A stretch of DNA of 64,000 nucleotides from NCBI GenBank assembly GCA_963772065.1, contig CAVYVZ010000008.1, forward strand, positions 434,001 through 498,000. The letters run 5' to 3'. Shown here piece after piece: positions 45,081-53,763 of this stretch; within the stretch, counting starts at the first letter, position 1, and every line of letters begins with the position of its first letter. The position numbers and the translations under genes were made by a program. This stretch comes from CAVYVZ01 sp963772065. GTDB lineage: Bacteria > Acidobacteriota > Vicinamibacteria > Vicinamibacterales > UBA2999. Below the pieces are notes generated by a model. It saw only the letters and a program-made list of their open reading frames with translations, had not been told where the DNA came from and searched no databases.

Positions 45081-46681
45081 TGGCAAAACAGGTCGTATAC
45101 GCAGACTCCGCGCGCCAGGCCGTCCTGCGGGGCATCAATCAGCTGGCCGACGCCGTGAAGGTGACGCTCGGTCCGAAGGGGCGCAACGTGATCCTGGACA
45201 AGCACTTCGGGTCGCCAACGATCACGAAGGACGGCGTGACCGTCGCCAAGGAGATTCAACTGAAGGACCCGCTCGAGAACATGGGCGCGCAAATGGCGCG
45301 TGAGGTCGCGAGCAAGACATCCGACATCGCCGGAGATGGCACGACGACCGCGACGGTGCTCGCCCAGGCCATCTATCGCGAGGGCGTGAAGAACGTCGCC
45401 GCGGGCGCGAACCCGATGGAGATCAAGCGCGGCATCGATCGGGCGATCGAGGCGCTCACGGAAGAGCTGAAGAAGATGTCGAAGCCCGTCACCGGCAAGA
45501 TGGTGGCGCAGGTCGGAACGATCTCCGCCAACAACGATGAGACCATCGGCACGATCATCGCCGAGGCGATGGACAAGGTCGGTAAAGACGGCGTGATCAC
45601 CGTCGAAGAGGCGAGGACGATTGAAACGACGCTCGACATCGTCGAAGGCATGCAGTTCGATCGCGGGTACCTGTCGCCGTATTTCGTGACCGACCCGGAA
45701 CGCATGGAGGTCGTGCTCGAGGATGCGTGCATTCTGATCGATGAGAAGAAGGTGTCGAGCCTGAAGAATCTGCTCCCGCTCCTCGAGCGGGTCGCGCAAA
45801 GCGGCCAGGCGCTGCTGGTCGTCGCCGAAGACGTCGAAGGCGAGGTTCTGGCGACGCTCGTCGTCAACAAGCTGCGCGGAACGCTGAAGATCGCAGCCGT
45901 CAAGGCGCCGGGGTTCGGTGACCGGCGGAAGGCCATGCTCGAGGACCTCGCGATCGTGACCAACGGCCGCGCGATCACGGAAGACCTCGGTATTACGCTC
46001 GAAAGCGTCACGCTGGAAGACCTCGGCCGCGCGAAGAAGATCACCATCACCAAGGACCTGACGACGATCATCGAAGGCGCCGGCACGAAGGCCGCGATCG
46101 AGGGCCGCGTGCGGCAGCTCCGCACGCAGATCGAGGCGGCGACGTCCGACTACGACCGCGAGAAACTGCAGGAGCGGCTTGCGAAACTCGTCGGCGGCGT
46201 GGCGGTGATCAAGGTGGGTGCGGCCACCGAGACCGAGATGAAGGAGCGGAAGGCACGCGTGGAGGATGCCATGCACGCCACGAAGGCGGCCGTCGAAGAA
46301 GGCATCGTGCCGGGCGGGGGCGTCGCGCTGCTCCGCGCATCGAAGGTGCTCGCCGGGCTCACGCTCGAAGGCGAACAGCAGATCGGCGTCAGAATTGTCG
46401 CTCGCGCCGTGGAGGAACCGCTCCGCTGGATCGCCACGAACGCCGGCCACGAGGGCTCTATCGTGGTCGCGAAGGTGAGAGACATGCCCTTCGAGGAAGG
46501 CTTCAACGCGTTGACCGACACGTATGAGAACCTCGTGCACGCCGGTGTCATCGATCCCACCAAGGTGGTGCGAACGGCCCTTCAGAACTCGGCGTCGATC
46601 GCGTCGCTGGTGCTGACGACTGAAGCCCTCGTGTCAGAGCTTCCCGACGGCAGGCGCCGGCAGACGGCGGGTTACAGGTAA
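45080..46681 (+). CDS. groEL: Chaperonin GroEL, lacking the Gly-Gly-Met tail
   Basis: A 533-aa 60-kDa chaperonin. The ATPase features are intact: VKVTLGPKGRNVIL, ASKTSDIAGDGTTTATVLA, and VEEGIVPGGGVALLRA. The C-terminus ends LPDGRRRQTAGYR, without the flexible GGM repeats usual in the housekeeping GroEL. Together with the neighbouring kai genes this suggests an accessory copy, with the main groEL elsewhere, though one cannot be sure from 64 kb. Confidence 0.93.
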   Translation: MAKQVVYADSARQAVLRGINQLADAVKVTLGPKGRNVILDKHFGSPTITKDGVTVAKEIQLKDPLENMGAQMAREVASKTSDIAGDGTTTATVLAQAIYREGVKNVAAGANPMEIKRGIDRAIEALTEELKKMSKPVTGKMVAQVGTISANNDETIGTIIAEAMDKVGKDGVITVEEARTIETTLDIVEGMQFDRGYLSPYFVTDPERMEVVLEDACILIDEKKVSSLKNLLPLLERVAQSGQALLVVAEDVEGEVLATLVVNKLRGTLKIAAVKAPGFGDRRKAMLEDLAIVTNGRAITEDLGITLESVTLEDLGRAKKITITKDLTTIIEGAGTKAAIEGRVRQLRTQIEAATSDYDREKLQERLAKLVGGVAVIKVGAATETEMKERKARVEDAMHATKAAVEEGIVPGGGVALLRASKVLAGLTLEGEQQIGVRIVARAVEEPLRWIATNAGHEGSIVVAKVRDMPFEEGFNALTDTYENLVHAGVIDPTKVVRTALQNSASIASLVLTTEALVSELPDGRRRQTAGYR

Positions 46682-46810
46682 CTGCGCCGCCACGAACGCC
46701 GCCAGGGCCCAAAAACGCCTGTTCTGTATTGCACAGCAGCGACTGCCCCGAGGCGCTACCGTAGCAGCGTCCGCGCTCAGCTGTAAGGAGCCGGCTTCGC
46801 TTCAACAACC

Positions 46811-48337
46811 ATGGCCCCAATCGCTGAACGACCAAGACCAATCATGGACGGCGTCCTGCTCCCGCCACTGCCGCAGGTTCGCGAGCTACCCAAAACGCCG
46901 ACGGGAATCCGTGGCCTCGACGAGATTACGCGCGGCGGACTGCCGAAAGGCCGGCCGACCCTCGTCTGCGGCGGTCCCGGGTCCGGCAAAACGCTGCTGG
47001 CGCTCACGTTCCTCGTGAACGGCGCCGTTCAGTTCGACGAACCGGGGGTGCTCCTCACCTTCGAGGAGAACCAGGATGAAATCGCGAGCGACGTCGCGTC
47101 GCTGGGCTTCGATCTTCCGGCGCTGATCGAGGCGCGGAAGCTGGCGATCGATTACGTCCGCGTGGAGCGCAGCGAGATCGAGGAGACCGGCGACTACGAC
47201 CTCGACGGGTTGTTCGTCCGGCTCAACTACGCGATTCAATCGACCGGGGCGAAGCGCATCGTCCTCGATACCATCGAAGCGCTGTTCGCGGGCTTGTCGA
47301 ATGGCGGGATCCTGCGGGCCGAGTTGCGGCGATTGTTCCGATGGCTGAAGGACCAGGGAGTGACCGCCGTGATTACTGGCGAGCGCGGCGAGGGCCTCCT
47401 GACCCGGCAGGGGCTCGAGGAGTACGTGTCCGATGCGGTGATCCTCCTCGACCATCGCGTTCACGACCAGGTGTCAACACGCCGCCTGCGCGTCGTCAAG
47501 TACCGCGGCTCCTACCACGGCACGAACGAGTATCCGTTCCTCATCAATACCGAGGGCATCAGCGTTCTGCCCGTTTCCTCGCTTGCCCTCCAGCACGACG
47601 CCCCGATGGATCGGGTGTCGGCCGGCGTGGCCCGCCTCGATGAGATGCTCAGCGGCAAGGGTTACTATCGCGGAAGCACGATTCTCGTCTCCGGCACCGC
47701 CGGAACCGGGAAGACCAGCCTGGCGGCTCACTTCCTCGAGGCGGCCTGCCGTCGGGGCGAACGCTGCCTGTGCTTTCTCTTCGAGGAGTCGCCGCAGCAG
47801 CTCCTCCGGAACATGCGGTCCATCGGCATCGACCTCGAACCGTGGGCCGGCAACGGGCTGCTCCAATTCCACGCGGACAGGCCGTCGCGCTATGGGCTCG
47901 AGACCCATCTCGTGACGATGCATCAGGCCGTCGCGGACTTCAAGCCGAGCGTGACCGTCATCGACCCCGTGACGAACCTCATGACCGTCGGCACGCACTC
48001 CGACGTCCAGGCGATGCTGACGCGCATGATCGACCATCTGAAGTCCGAGAACATCACCGCGCTGTTGACGAGTCTGACGCCAGGACAGACGGAGATCGAG
48101 CGGACCGAGACGACCATCTCGTCGCTGATGGACACGTGGATCCTGCTGGCGAACGACGCCGCCAACGGTGCGCACCATCGCGGGCTGTACGTGCTCAAGT
48201 CCCGCGGCATGGCGCACTCGAACGAGGTTCGCGAGTTCGCGTTGACCGATCAGGGGTTACAGGTGCTCGATGCGGCCAGCGCCGCGCGGGGCACCACGCG
48301 CCCGACATCTCCCCCTGGAAGGACGCAATCGTCATGA
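46811..48337 (+). CDS. kaiC: KaiC-family double-domain ATPase/kinase
   Basis: A 508-aa two-domain RecA-like KaiC. CI has Walker A GPGSGKT (residues 55-61) and catalytic Glu pair in LLTFEENQDE (85-86); CII has Walker A GTAGTGKT (about 295-302) and FLFEESPQQ. The phosphorylation site of cyanobacterial KaiC (Ser431-Thr432) appears as Ser437-Ser438 in ETTISSLMDTWIL, so autophosphorylation is plausible. The C-terminal tail is short. The stop overlaps the kaiB1 start as ATGA. No kaiA is seen. Confidence 0.93.
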   Translation: MAPIAERPRPIMDGVLLPPLPQVRELPKTPTGIRGLDEITRGGLPKGRPTLVCGGPGSGKTLLALTFLVNGAVQFDEPGVLLTFEENQDEIASDVASLGFDLPALIEARKLAIDYVRVERSEIEETGDYDLDGLFVRLNYAIQSTGAKRIVLDTIEALFAGLSNGGILRAELRRLFRWLKDQGVTAVITGERGEGLLTRQGLEEYVSDAVILLDHRVHDQVSTRRLRVVKYRGSYHGTNEYPFLINTEGISVLPVSSLALQHDAPMDRVSAGVARLDEMLSGKGYYRGSTILVSGTAGTGKTSLAAHFLEAACRRGERCLCFLFEESPQQLLRNMRSIGIDLEPWAGNGLLQFHADRPSRYGLETHLVTMHQAVADFKPSVTVIDPVTNLMTVGTHSDVQAMLTRMIDHLKSENITALLTSLTPGQTEIERTETTISSLMDTWILLANDAANGAHHRGLYVLKSRGMAHSNEVREFALTDQGLQVLDAASAARGTTRPTSPPGRTQSS

Positions 48338-48631
48338 AGAAGTCGAACGGTACACGCGAACTACCGGTTGCGCCTCTACGTCGCGGGACAGACACCGAGG
48401 TCGATCGGTGCCTTCACGAACCTGAAAAGAATTTGCGACGAGCATCTCAAAGGACGCTACGAGCTCGAGATCATCGATTTGCTGGAGAGGCCGCAGCTCG
48501 CGCGCGGAGACCAGATCCTGGCGGTGCCGACGCTCGTGCGCCGGCTGCCCGAACCGGTCAAGAAAATCATCGGCGATCTCTCCAACACCGAACGCGTCCT
48601 GGTCGGGTTGGATCTGCGTCCGGGCCGGTGA
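48334..48631 (+). CDS. kaiB: KaiB-family protein 1 (frameshift near the start)
   Basis: About 98 aa. An ATG at 48334 overlaps the kaiC stop and has GGAAGGA upstream, but after MKKSNG the frame must change near 48352 to reach YRLRLYVAGQTPRSIGAF. The rest matches KaiB: CDEHLKGRYELEIIDLLERP, ILAVPTLVRRLPEPV and KKIIGDLSNTERVLVGLDL. KaiB binds the KaiC CI ring after a fold switch. Without a frame change the gene would have to start at TTG 48368 and lose the first beta strand. One surplus base is the simplest explanation. Confidence 0.8.
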
Positions 48632-48636
48632 CGTCG

Positions 48637-48996
48637 ATGGCCGAGAAGCCCCGCAATGGGTTCAGGGCGACATTCGAGCGGGTCACGCGAACGCGTGGCA
48701 CCGAACGATACGTCCTTCGTCTGTACGTGGCGGGCATGACGGCCCGAGCGACGCGCGCGATCGAGAACGTGCGCGAGATTTGCGACGCGCATCTCGAGGG
48801 ACGGTACGACCTCGAGGTGGTCGACGTGTACCAGCAGCCAGTTCTGGCGAAAGACGAGCAGATTATCGCGGCGCCGACGCTCATCAAGAAGCTGCCGCTG
48901 CCGTTGCGCCGGATCATCGGCGACATGTCGCAGCGCGATCGCGTGCTCCTGGGGCTCGATCTCATTCGCCCCTACGGCGTCGGGAGGCATACGTGA
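48637..48996 (+). CDS. kaiB: KaiB-family protein 2
   Basis: A 119-aa paralogue with a longer basic N-terminus (RATFERVTRTRGTERYVLRL). The KaiB core is YVLRLYVAGMTARATRAIEN, CDAHLEGRYDLEVVDVYQQP, IIAAPTLIKKLPLPLRRIIG and DMSQRDRVLLGLDL. ATG 48637 was used; a GTG at 48628 overlaps the kaiB1 stop and is also possible. The stop overlaps the kinase start as GTGA. Two unlike KaiBs in tandem occur in other heterotrophic kai clusters. Confidence 0.9.
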   Translation: MAEKPRNGFRATFERVTRTRGTERYVLRLYVAGMTARATRAIENVREICDAHLEGRYDLEVVDVYQQPVLAKDEQIIAAPTLIKKLPLPLRRIIGDMSQRDRVLLGLDLIRPYGVGRHT

Positions 48997-50649
48997 TCCA
49001 CAATGCCACGCGTCACGACCGCAGGGCGACGCAGCCCGAACGACGGGAGAACCTCCTCGCCCGCCTCGCGGAAGCCGAGGAAACGCTTCAGGCGCTTCGG
49101 GAAGGTGAGGTCGACGCGCTCGTCATCCGCGGCGCGGGAGGCGACCAGGTCTACACGCTGCACGGCGCCGAGGAGCCATACCGCAACCTCGTGGAACAGA
49201 TGCGCGAGGGCGCCGTCGTCCTCGCGCAGTCCGGCGACATTCTGTACTCCAACGCGCGATTCGCGGCACTCGTCGGCGAGCCGCTGGAGTCGGTGCTTGG
49301 CGGGCACATCGGCCGCTTCATGGCCGAAGCCGACAGAGTCGATTTCACGACGCTCTTGAGCTCCGGCAACGGAACCCGGCGGGGCCGATTGGCGTCCTCG
49401 GACGGGACGACCGTCGAGGTCTATCTCTCGCTCACGACGACCGTGTCGTCGAAGGGTATCGGCAACCTGAGCCTGATCGTCACCGACCTGAGCGAGCTGC
49501 TCGAAGCCCGGAGCGATCGCGACCGCGCGGTGCGCGACAGCGACACCAAGAACGAGTTCCTGACGATGCTCGCGCACGAGTTGCGCAATCCGCTCGGCGC
49601 GATCCGCAGCGCCGTCGGAGTGCTGGGGCGCGTGGACACACAGGAGAGTCCCGCGGCCCAGGCGCGTGAGGTGATCGGGCGGCAGGTCGGACACCTCTCG
49701 CACCTCATCGACGATCTGCTCGACGTCGAGCGCGTCGCCTCCGGCAAGATCCGACTGCATCGCCATCCCCTCGACATGGCCGAGATGGTGAGGCGGGCCG
49801 TCGCCAGCTTCACTGGAAACAGCGGGCTCGATCGACACATCGAAATCAGTGTCGAGCCGGTATGGGTCGATGGAGACGCCGTCCGCCTCGAGCAGGTCCT
49901 CGCCAACATCGTGACCAACGCGGTGAAGTACACGCCCGCCGGCGGACGGATTCGCGTGTCGTTGCGCGGCGACGAGCAACGACGCGGTGCTCAGCGTCGA
50001 AGACACCGGGTTCGGCATCGCGCCCGAGCTGCTTTCCTCCATCTTCGACATGTTCGTACAGGGCGAGCGCACCCTGGACCGTGCGCAGGGCGGCCTTGGC
50101 ATCGGCCTGACGCTCGTCCGGCGCCTCGTCGAGCTGCACGGAGGGACCGTCACCGCGTCGAGCCTGGGCGCGGGGTACGGCAGCACATTCACCGTGCGGC
50201 TGCCAATAGTTCGCGAGACGACAGCCACCGCGGGTGTCGCGTGGTCGCTCGATCGTGTGGTGCCAAAACGGGTGCTTCTCATCGAGGACAGCCGCGACGC
50301 ACGGGAGATGTTTCGCATGATGCTCGAGCTCGCAGGGCACCATGTATTCGAAGCGGCGGACGGCGTCGACGGGCTGCGCTTGTTGGAGACCGAGCATCTG
50401 GAGGTGGCGATCATCGATATCGGGCTTCCGGGCATCGATGGCTACGAGGTCGCCAGACGCATCCGCGAGCGGCCGAATGGCCGCGCGATGCTGCTGCTCG
50501 CACTCACGGGATATGGCTTTCCGAGCGACTACGAACGATCGGCCGCGGCGGGATTCGATTATCACCTCGTGAAACCCGTCGACCCGTACGAGCTCGCACG
50601 ACTGCTCAGCGGGAAGCGGGCGGCGACGGGCGTGGAAGCACAGGCCTGA
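48993..50649 (+). CDS. PAS hybrid histidine kinase-receiver of the kai cluster (one frameshift)
   Basis: About 551 aa after bridging a frame change near 49980. GTG 48993 overlaps the kaiB2 stop. A short coiled coil precedes a PAS domain (VEQMREGAVVLAQSGDILYS, RFAALVGEPLESVLGG); HisKA follows with FLTMLAHELRNPLGAI (phospho-acceptor His), then HATPase (NIVTNAVKYTPAGG, DTGFGIAP, GLGIGLTLVRRL), and a C-terminal receiver (VLLIEDSRDAREMF, VAIIDIGLPGIDG, YHLVKPVDP). No transmembrane segment. By position it is the likely output kinase reading KaiC-KaiB state, comparable in role but not in sequence class to SasA. Confidence 0.85.
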
Positions 50650-50702
50650 ATCCGGCGTCTTTTTAGTTTGTGGCCGCCCGCGCCATTCCGTAAGATTCGC
50701 GT

Positions 50703-51959
50703 ATGAGCACTCTAGGAATCGATCGGCGCGACTTCTTGGCGGCCGGTGTCGGCCTCGCTGCGGCCGCGCTGCCCGCTCACGGACGCGTGCTCGGCGCAAA
50801 CGATCGCATCGGCCTCGGGCTGATTGGCTGCGGCGTACGCGGCACTTATCTGTTTCAGGAGGCGCTTGCCGCCGCGCCGGGCCGCCTGCAGGTGGTCGCC
50901 GCGTGTGACGTGTGGGCGCCCGCGCGGGAAAAATTCGCGGCGCTCGTCGGCGAGAAGCTGCCGGGACAACACCCACGGCTGGTCCCGCGGTATCAGGACC
51001 TCCTGACCACGCCGGGGCTCGACGCGGTCATCATCGCAACGCCCGATCACGCGCACTGCCACGTGCTCATCGACGCGGTCAGAGCGGGAAAAGACGCGTT
51101 CGTCGAGAAGCCGCTGTCGGTGAGGCTCGAGGACGCGGTGGCCGCCCTCGACGTCGTCAAAGCGAGCACACAGCTCGTGCAGGTTGGCACCCAGCGCAGG
51201 AGCAGCCCGCGCTTCATGGCCGCGCGCGAGTACGTGCGGTCGGGCGCCCTCGGAACAATCTGCAAGATTGAAACGGCGTGGAACCGCAACGTGGCCAGCT
51301 GGGCGCGGCCGTTCGACACGATCACGCCGGAGAACTTCGACTGGGATCAGTACCAGATGTATCTGCCCCGACGCGCGTTCGATCCGATGCGCGCCCGCCG
51401 CTGGCAGTGCTTCTACGACTACACGACCGGCCTCGTCGGCCTGCTCGGCAGCCACATGATCGACGTCGCGATCTGGTTCATGGACGATCCGTTCCCGACC
51501 TCCGCGGTGGCGCTCGGGCGCACGCTGTCCTGGAAGGACGGACGGGAGATCAGCGACACGGCGGAGTACATGTTCGAGTTTCCCAAGGGGTGGCTGCTGA
51601 CGTTCTCCTCGCGCCTCGGCTCGGGACCGGAATCCGACTTCGAGGTGTTCTACGGTCAGGAGCGCACGCTCGATTCGCGCGACTGGATCAGCCGGCCTGC
51701 CGCCAACGCGCGCCCTGCCAACGCGCGCGACATTGCGCTGCCCGATCCGGCGCGCGAGACGAACGGATCGCTCACGCAAGGCGGCGCGAGCGAGCACGTC
51801 GCCAATTGGATCGAGTGCCTGACGACGCGCCGGCAGCCGAACGGTCCAATCGACGTCGGCTACGCGCATGCCGTGGCCTGCTGCCTCGCCCGCGAAGCGG
51901 AGCGCACCGGCAGACGCATGCGCTACGATGCGGCCGGCCGCCGGATCGTGACCGCCTGA
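50703..51959 (+). CDS. Tat-exported Gfo/Idh/MocA-family oxidoreductase
   Basis: A 418-aa NAD(P)-dependent dehydrogenase-like protein with a twin-arginine signal (IDRRDFLAAGVGLAAAALP), so it is likely folded before export. The Rossmann fold begins GLGLIGCGVRGTYLF; the family motifs are VIIATPDHAHCHVLIDAV and DAFVEKPLSV (EKP), then GTQRRSSPRFMAAREYVRSG. A substrate-side His lies in LLGSHMIDVAIWF. Such exported members act on sugars or cyclitols in soil bacteria. It stands alone between the kai operon and the CHRD gene. Confidence 0.88.
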   Translation: MSTLGIDRRDFLAAGVGLAAAALPAHGRVLGANDRIGLGLIGCGVRGTYLFQEALAAAPGRLQVVAACDVWAPAREKFAALVGEKLPGQHPRLVPRYQDLLTTPGLDAVIIATPDHAHCHVLIDAVRAGKDAFVEKPLSVRLEDAVAALDVVKASTQLVQVGTQRRSSPRFMAAREYVRSGALGTICKIETAWNRNVASWARPFDTITPENFDWDQYQMYLPRRAFDPMRARRWQCFYDYTTGLVGLLGSHMIDVAIWFMDDPFPTSAVALGRTLSWKDGREISDTAEYMFEFPKGWLLTFSSRLGSGPESDFEVFYGQERTLDSRDWISRPAANARPANARDIALPDPARETNGSLTQGGASEHVANWIECLTTRRQPNGPIDVGYAHAVACCLAREAERTGRRMRYDAAGRRIVTA

Positions 51960-52024
51960 GCCACCTCGGCCGCTGCACCAACGAGGATCTCGGGTTACTC
52001 TAGATCCGCGAAGCTGGAGGACCT

Positions 52025-52513
52025 ATGAAGCGCTGCGGATTGTTGGTGCTCGCCACGTGTCTCGTTGCGATCGGCTGCGGCGATGATGACGCCGCGACGT
52101 CGCCCTCCAGTATTCCGATCGTATTCACGGCGTACTTGAGCCCGGCGAACGAAGTGCCGCCCATCGCCAACGCCGAGTCCGGCGGAACTGGCGTGGTCCA
52201 GATCACGATCGACCAGACGACCCGGACGCCAAGGTTCTACTACCAGCTCACCGGCTTCCCCTCCGGGACGTCGGCGATCGCCGCGCACATCCATAGCGCC
52301 GGTCCCGGCGTCAACGGCCCCATCGTCGTGAACACCGGCATGCCGACGACGCCGTTGACGAACCGAATTACCGAGATCACGACGCAGGGGCAGCCGATCG
52401 ATCCGGCCCTCCTTCAGGCGATCGTCAACAACCCGGCGGCTTACTACTTCAACGTGCACTCGCCGCTGAACCCCGGCGGTTTCACGCGCGGACAACTGGT
52501 CAGAACTCAATAG
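52025..52513 (+). CDS. CHRD-domain lipoprotein
   Basis: A 162-aa lipoprotein. The lipobox is VAIGC (Cys about residue 18). The mature part is a CHRD domain: FTAYLSPANEVPPIANAESG, ISAHIHSAGPGVNGP-like AAHIHSAGPGVNGPIVVN, and YYFNVHSPLNPGGFTRGQL. CHRD domains occur in eukaryotic chordin and many bacterial exported proteins; their function in bacteria is unknown. The repeat array at 52523-52640 follows. Confidence 0.88.
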   Translation: MKRCGLLVLATCLVAIGCGDDDAATSPSSIPIVFTAYLSPANEVPPIANAESGGTGVVQITIDQTTRTPRFYYQLTGFPSGTSAIAAHIHSAGPGVNGPIVVNTGMPTTPLTNRITEITTQGQPIDPALLQAIVNNPAAYYFNVHSPLNPGGFTRGQLVRTQ

Positions 52514-52522
52514 GCTGTAGTC

Positions 52523-52640
52523 GGTAGGGGTAGGCGGTAGGCGAGGCGGTAGGCGGTAGGCGGTAGGGGTAGGCGGTAGGCCTATGGCCTGGGCCTATCA
52601 CCTACTGCCGACCACCGCCTACGCCCACGGCCTACCGCCG
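52523..52640. repeat. GGTAGGCG tandem repeats with inverted copies
   Basis: About six GGTAGG units, mostly 8 bp apart (GGTAGGCG), run from 52523 to 52581, followed by partial reverse complements (CCTAC, CCGCCTAC) to 52640. The two halves can pair into a long imperfect hairpin around GGCCTATGGCC...GGCC. It lies between the CHRD gene and the ECF sigma gene and may serve as terminator or be a REP-like element. Confidence 0.75.
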
Positions 52641-52711
52641 AGGGCTTTCACACCCAACGGTCCCCGGCCCCGGCGCGTCCAAACTCCGATTCCGAGGGTC
52701 ACGGAGACCGT

Positions 52712-53215
52712 TTGCAACCCGATTTACCCGCCTTCGAGGCCCTCTTCACGTCGCATGGCGCACGGATGAAGAGTCTCGCATTCAACATGCTCGGAAACGC
52801 GGCGGACGCCGAAGACGCCGTCCAGGAGGCCTTCCTGCGGGCCTACCGCGCCCGGCGTGAGTTTCGCGCGGGGGCGGCGCTTAATACCTGGGTCACCCGG
52901 ATTCTGATCAACACGTGCTACGACGTCGGACGCCGGCGCGCCACACGGCGCGGCGACACGTCGATGGATGGGGATATGCCGCTCGAGGTGGCGATACCGG
53001 CCTCCGATCATCCGCTGCGGCTGACGCTCGAGAGGGCGATCGAGCAGCTCTCGCCGATCTACCGCGACGTCTTTCTGCTGTGCGAGGTGGAGGGGTTCAC
53101 GCATCGCGAGGTGGCGGCGGTGCTGGCCATCCCGGAGGGGACGTCCAAGGCGCGACTCTTCGAGGCACGGCGGCAGCTGCGCACCACGATTCGCGGCCCG
53201 GAGGTCGCGTCATGA
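52712..53215 (+). CDS. ECF-family RNA polymerase sigma factor
   Basis: A 167-aa ECF sigma factor. Region 2 is FNMLGNAADAEDAVQEAFLR with NTWVTRILINTCYDV; region 4 is LSPIYRDVFLLCEVEGFTHR and EVAAVLAIPEGTSKARLFEA. The start is taken as TTG 52712, with GGAG five bases before it; no ATG is as well placed. The stop overlaps the next gene (ATGA), a single-pass membrane protein in the anti-sigma position, and a DUF4097-like exported protein follows, so the three form one operon that likely answers envelope stress. Confidence 0.88.
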   Translation: MQPDLPAFEALFTSHGARMKSLAFNMLGNAADAEDAVQEAFLRAYRARREFRAGAALNTWVTRILINTCYDVGRRRATRRGDTSMDGDMPLEVAIPASDHPLRLTLERAIEQLSPIYRDVFLLCEVEGFTHREVAAVLAIPEGTSKARLFEARRQLRTTIRGPEVAS

Positions 53216-53763
53216 TGTCCGACGAAGAGCTCTCCGCTGCCGCCCGAAGCCTTCACCGTGAGTGGGAAAGTCCGGATCTCTGGCCGGCCATCGCGGCGGA
53301 AATGGCCGCGATCGATCGGGCCGAGCGAAACGCGAGCGTGACGCGCCGGCTCTGGCAGGTTGCAGCCGCCGCGGCCGTCGTCATGCTCGCGGTCAGCGCG
53401 TCGGTGTGGATGGTGCGTCACGGCTCAGGCACCAGTCGAACGGTGCCGCAGACCGCGATCGCAGGTGAACGCCTCCTCAGCGACGAGGCGCTCCTGGAGG
53501 TTGAGCGCGCCGAGGCCCAGTACATCGCCACCATCGAGGCGCTCGCGAGGAAGACGGCGGCCGCAACCAACGCATCGGCGTCGCCCGTGCTCGCCAATCT
53601 GCGCGAGCGGCTCCTCGTGATCGACGCGGCCATCGCCGACTGCCGCGCGGAAATCGAACGCAACCGGTTCAACGCCCATCTGCGCCGACAGCTGCTGTCC
53701 ATCTACCAGGAGAAGCGGCGCACACTCGAACAGATCCTGGAACAGGAGCACCATGTGTCCTAA
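53212..53763 (+). CDS. Putative membrane anti-sigma factor
   Basis: A 183-aa protein with one transmembrane helix (VAAAAAVVMLAVSASVWMV, about residues 46-64), a short cytoplasmic N-terminus (DEELSAAARSLHREWES) and a helical, Ala/Glu-rich outer part. No ZAS zinc motif is seen. Position directly after, and overlapping, the ECF sigma gene makes an anti-sigma role likely. Its 3' end overlaps the DUF4097-like gene by 11 bp. Confidence 0.7.
   Translation: MMSDEELSAAARSLHREWESPDLWPAIAAEMAAIDRAERNASVTRRLWQVAAAAAVVMLAVSASVWMVRHGSGTSRTVPQTAIAGERLLSDEALLEVERAEAQYIATIEALARKTAAATNASASPVLANLRERLLVIDAAIADCRAEIERNRFNAHLRRQLLSIYQEKRRTLEQILEQEHHVS

Noticed and set aside
44801..46540. Long open frame on the minus strand opposite groEL
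   Set aside because: It mirrors groEL codon bias (GC-rich third positions), has no start signal or family motifs, and groEL is certain.
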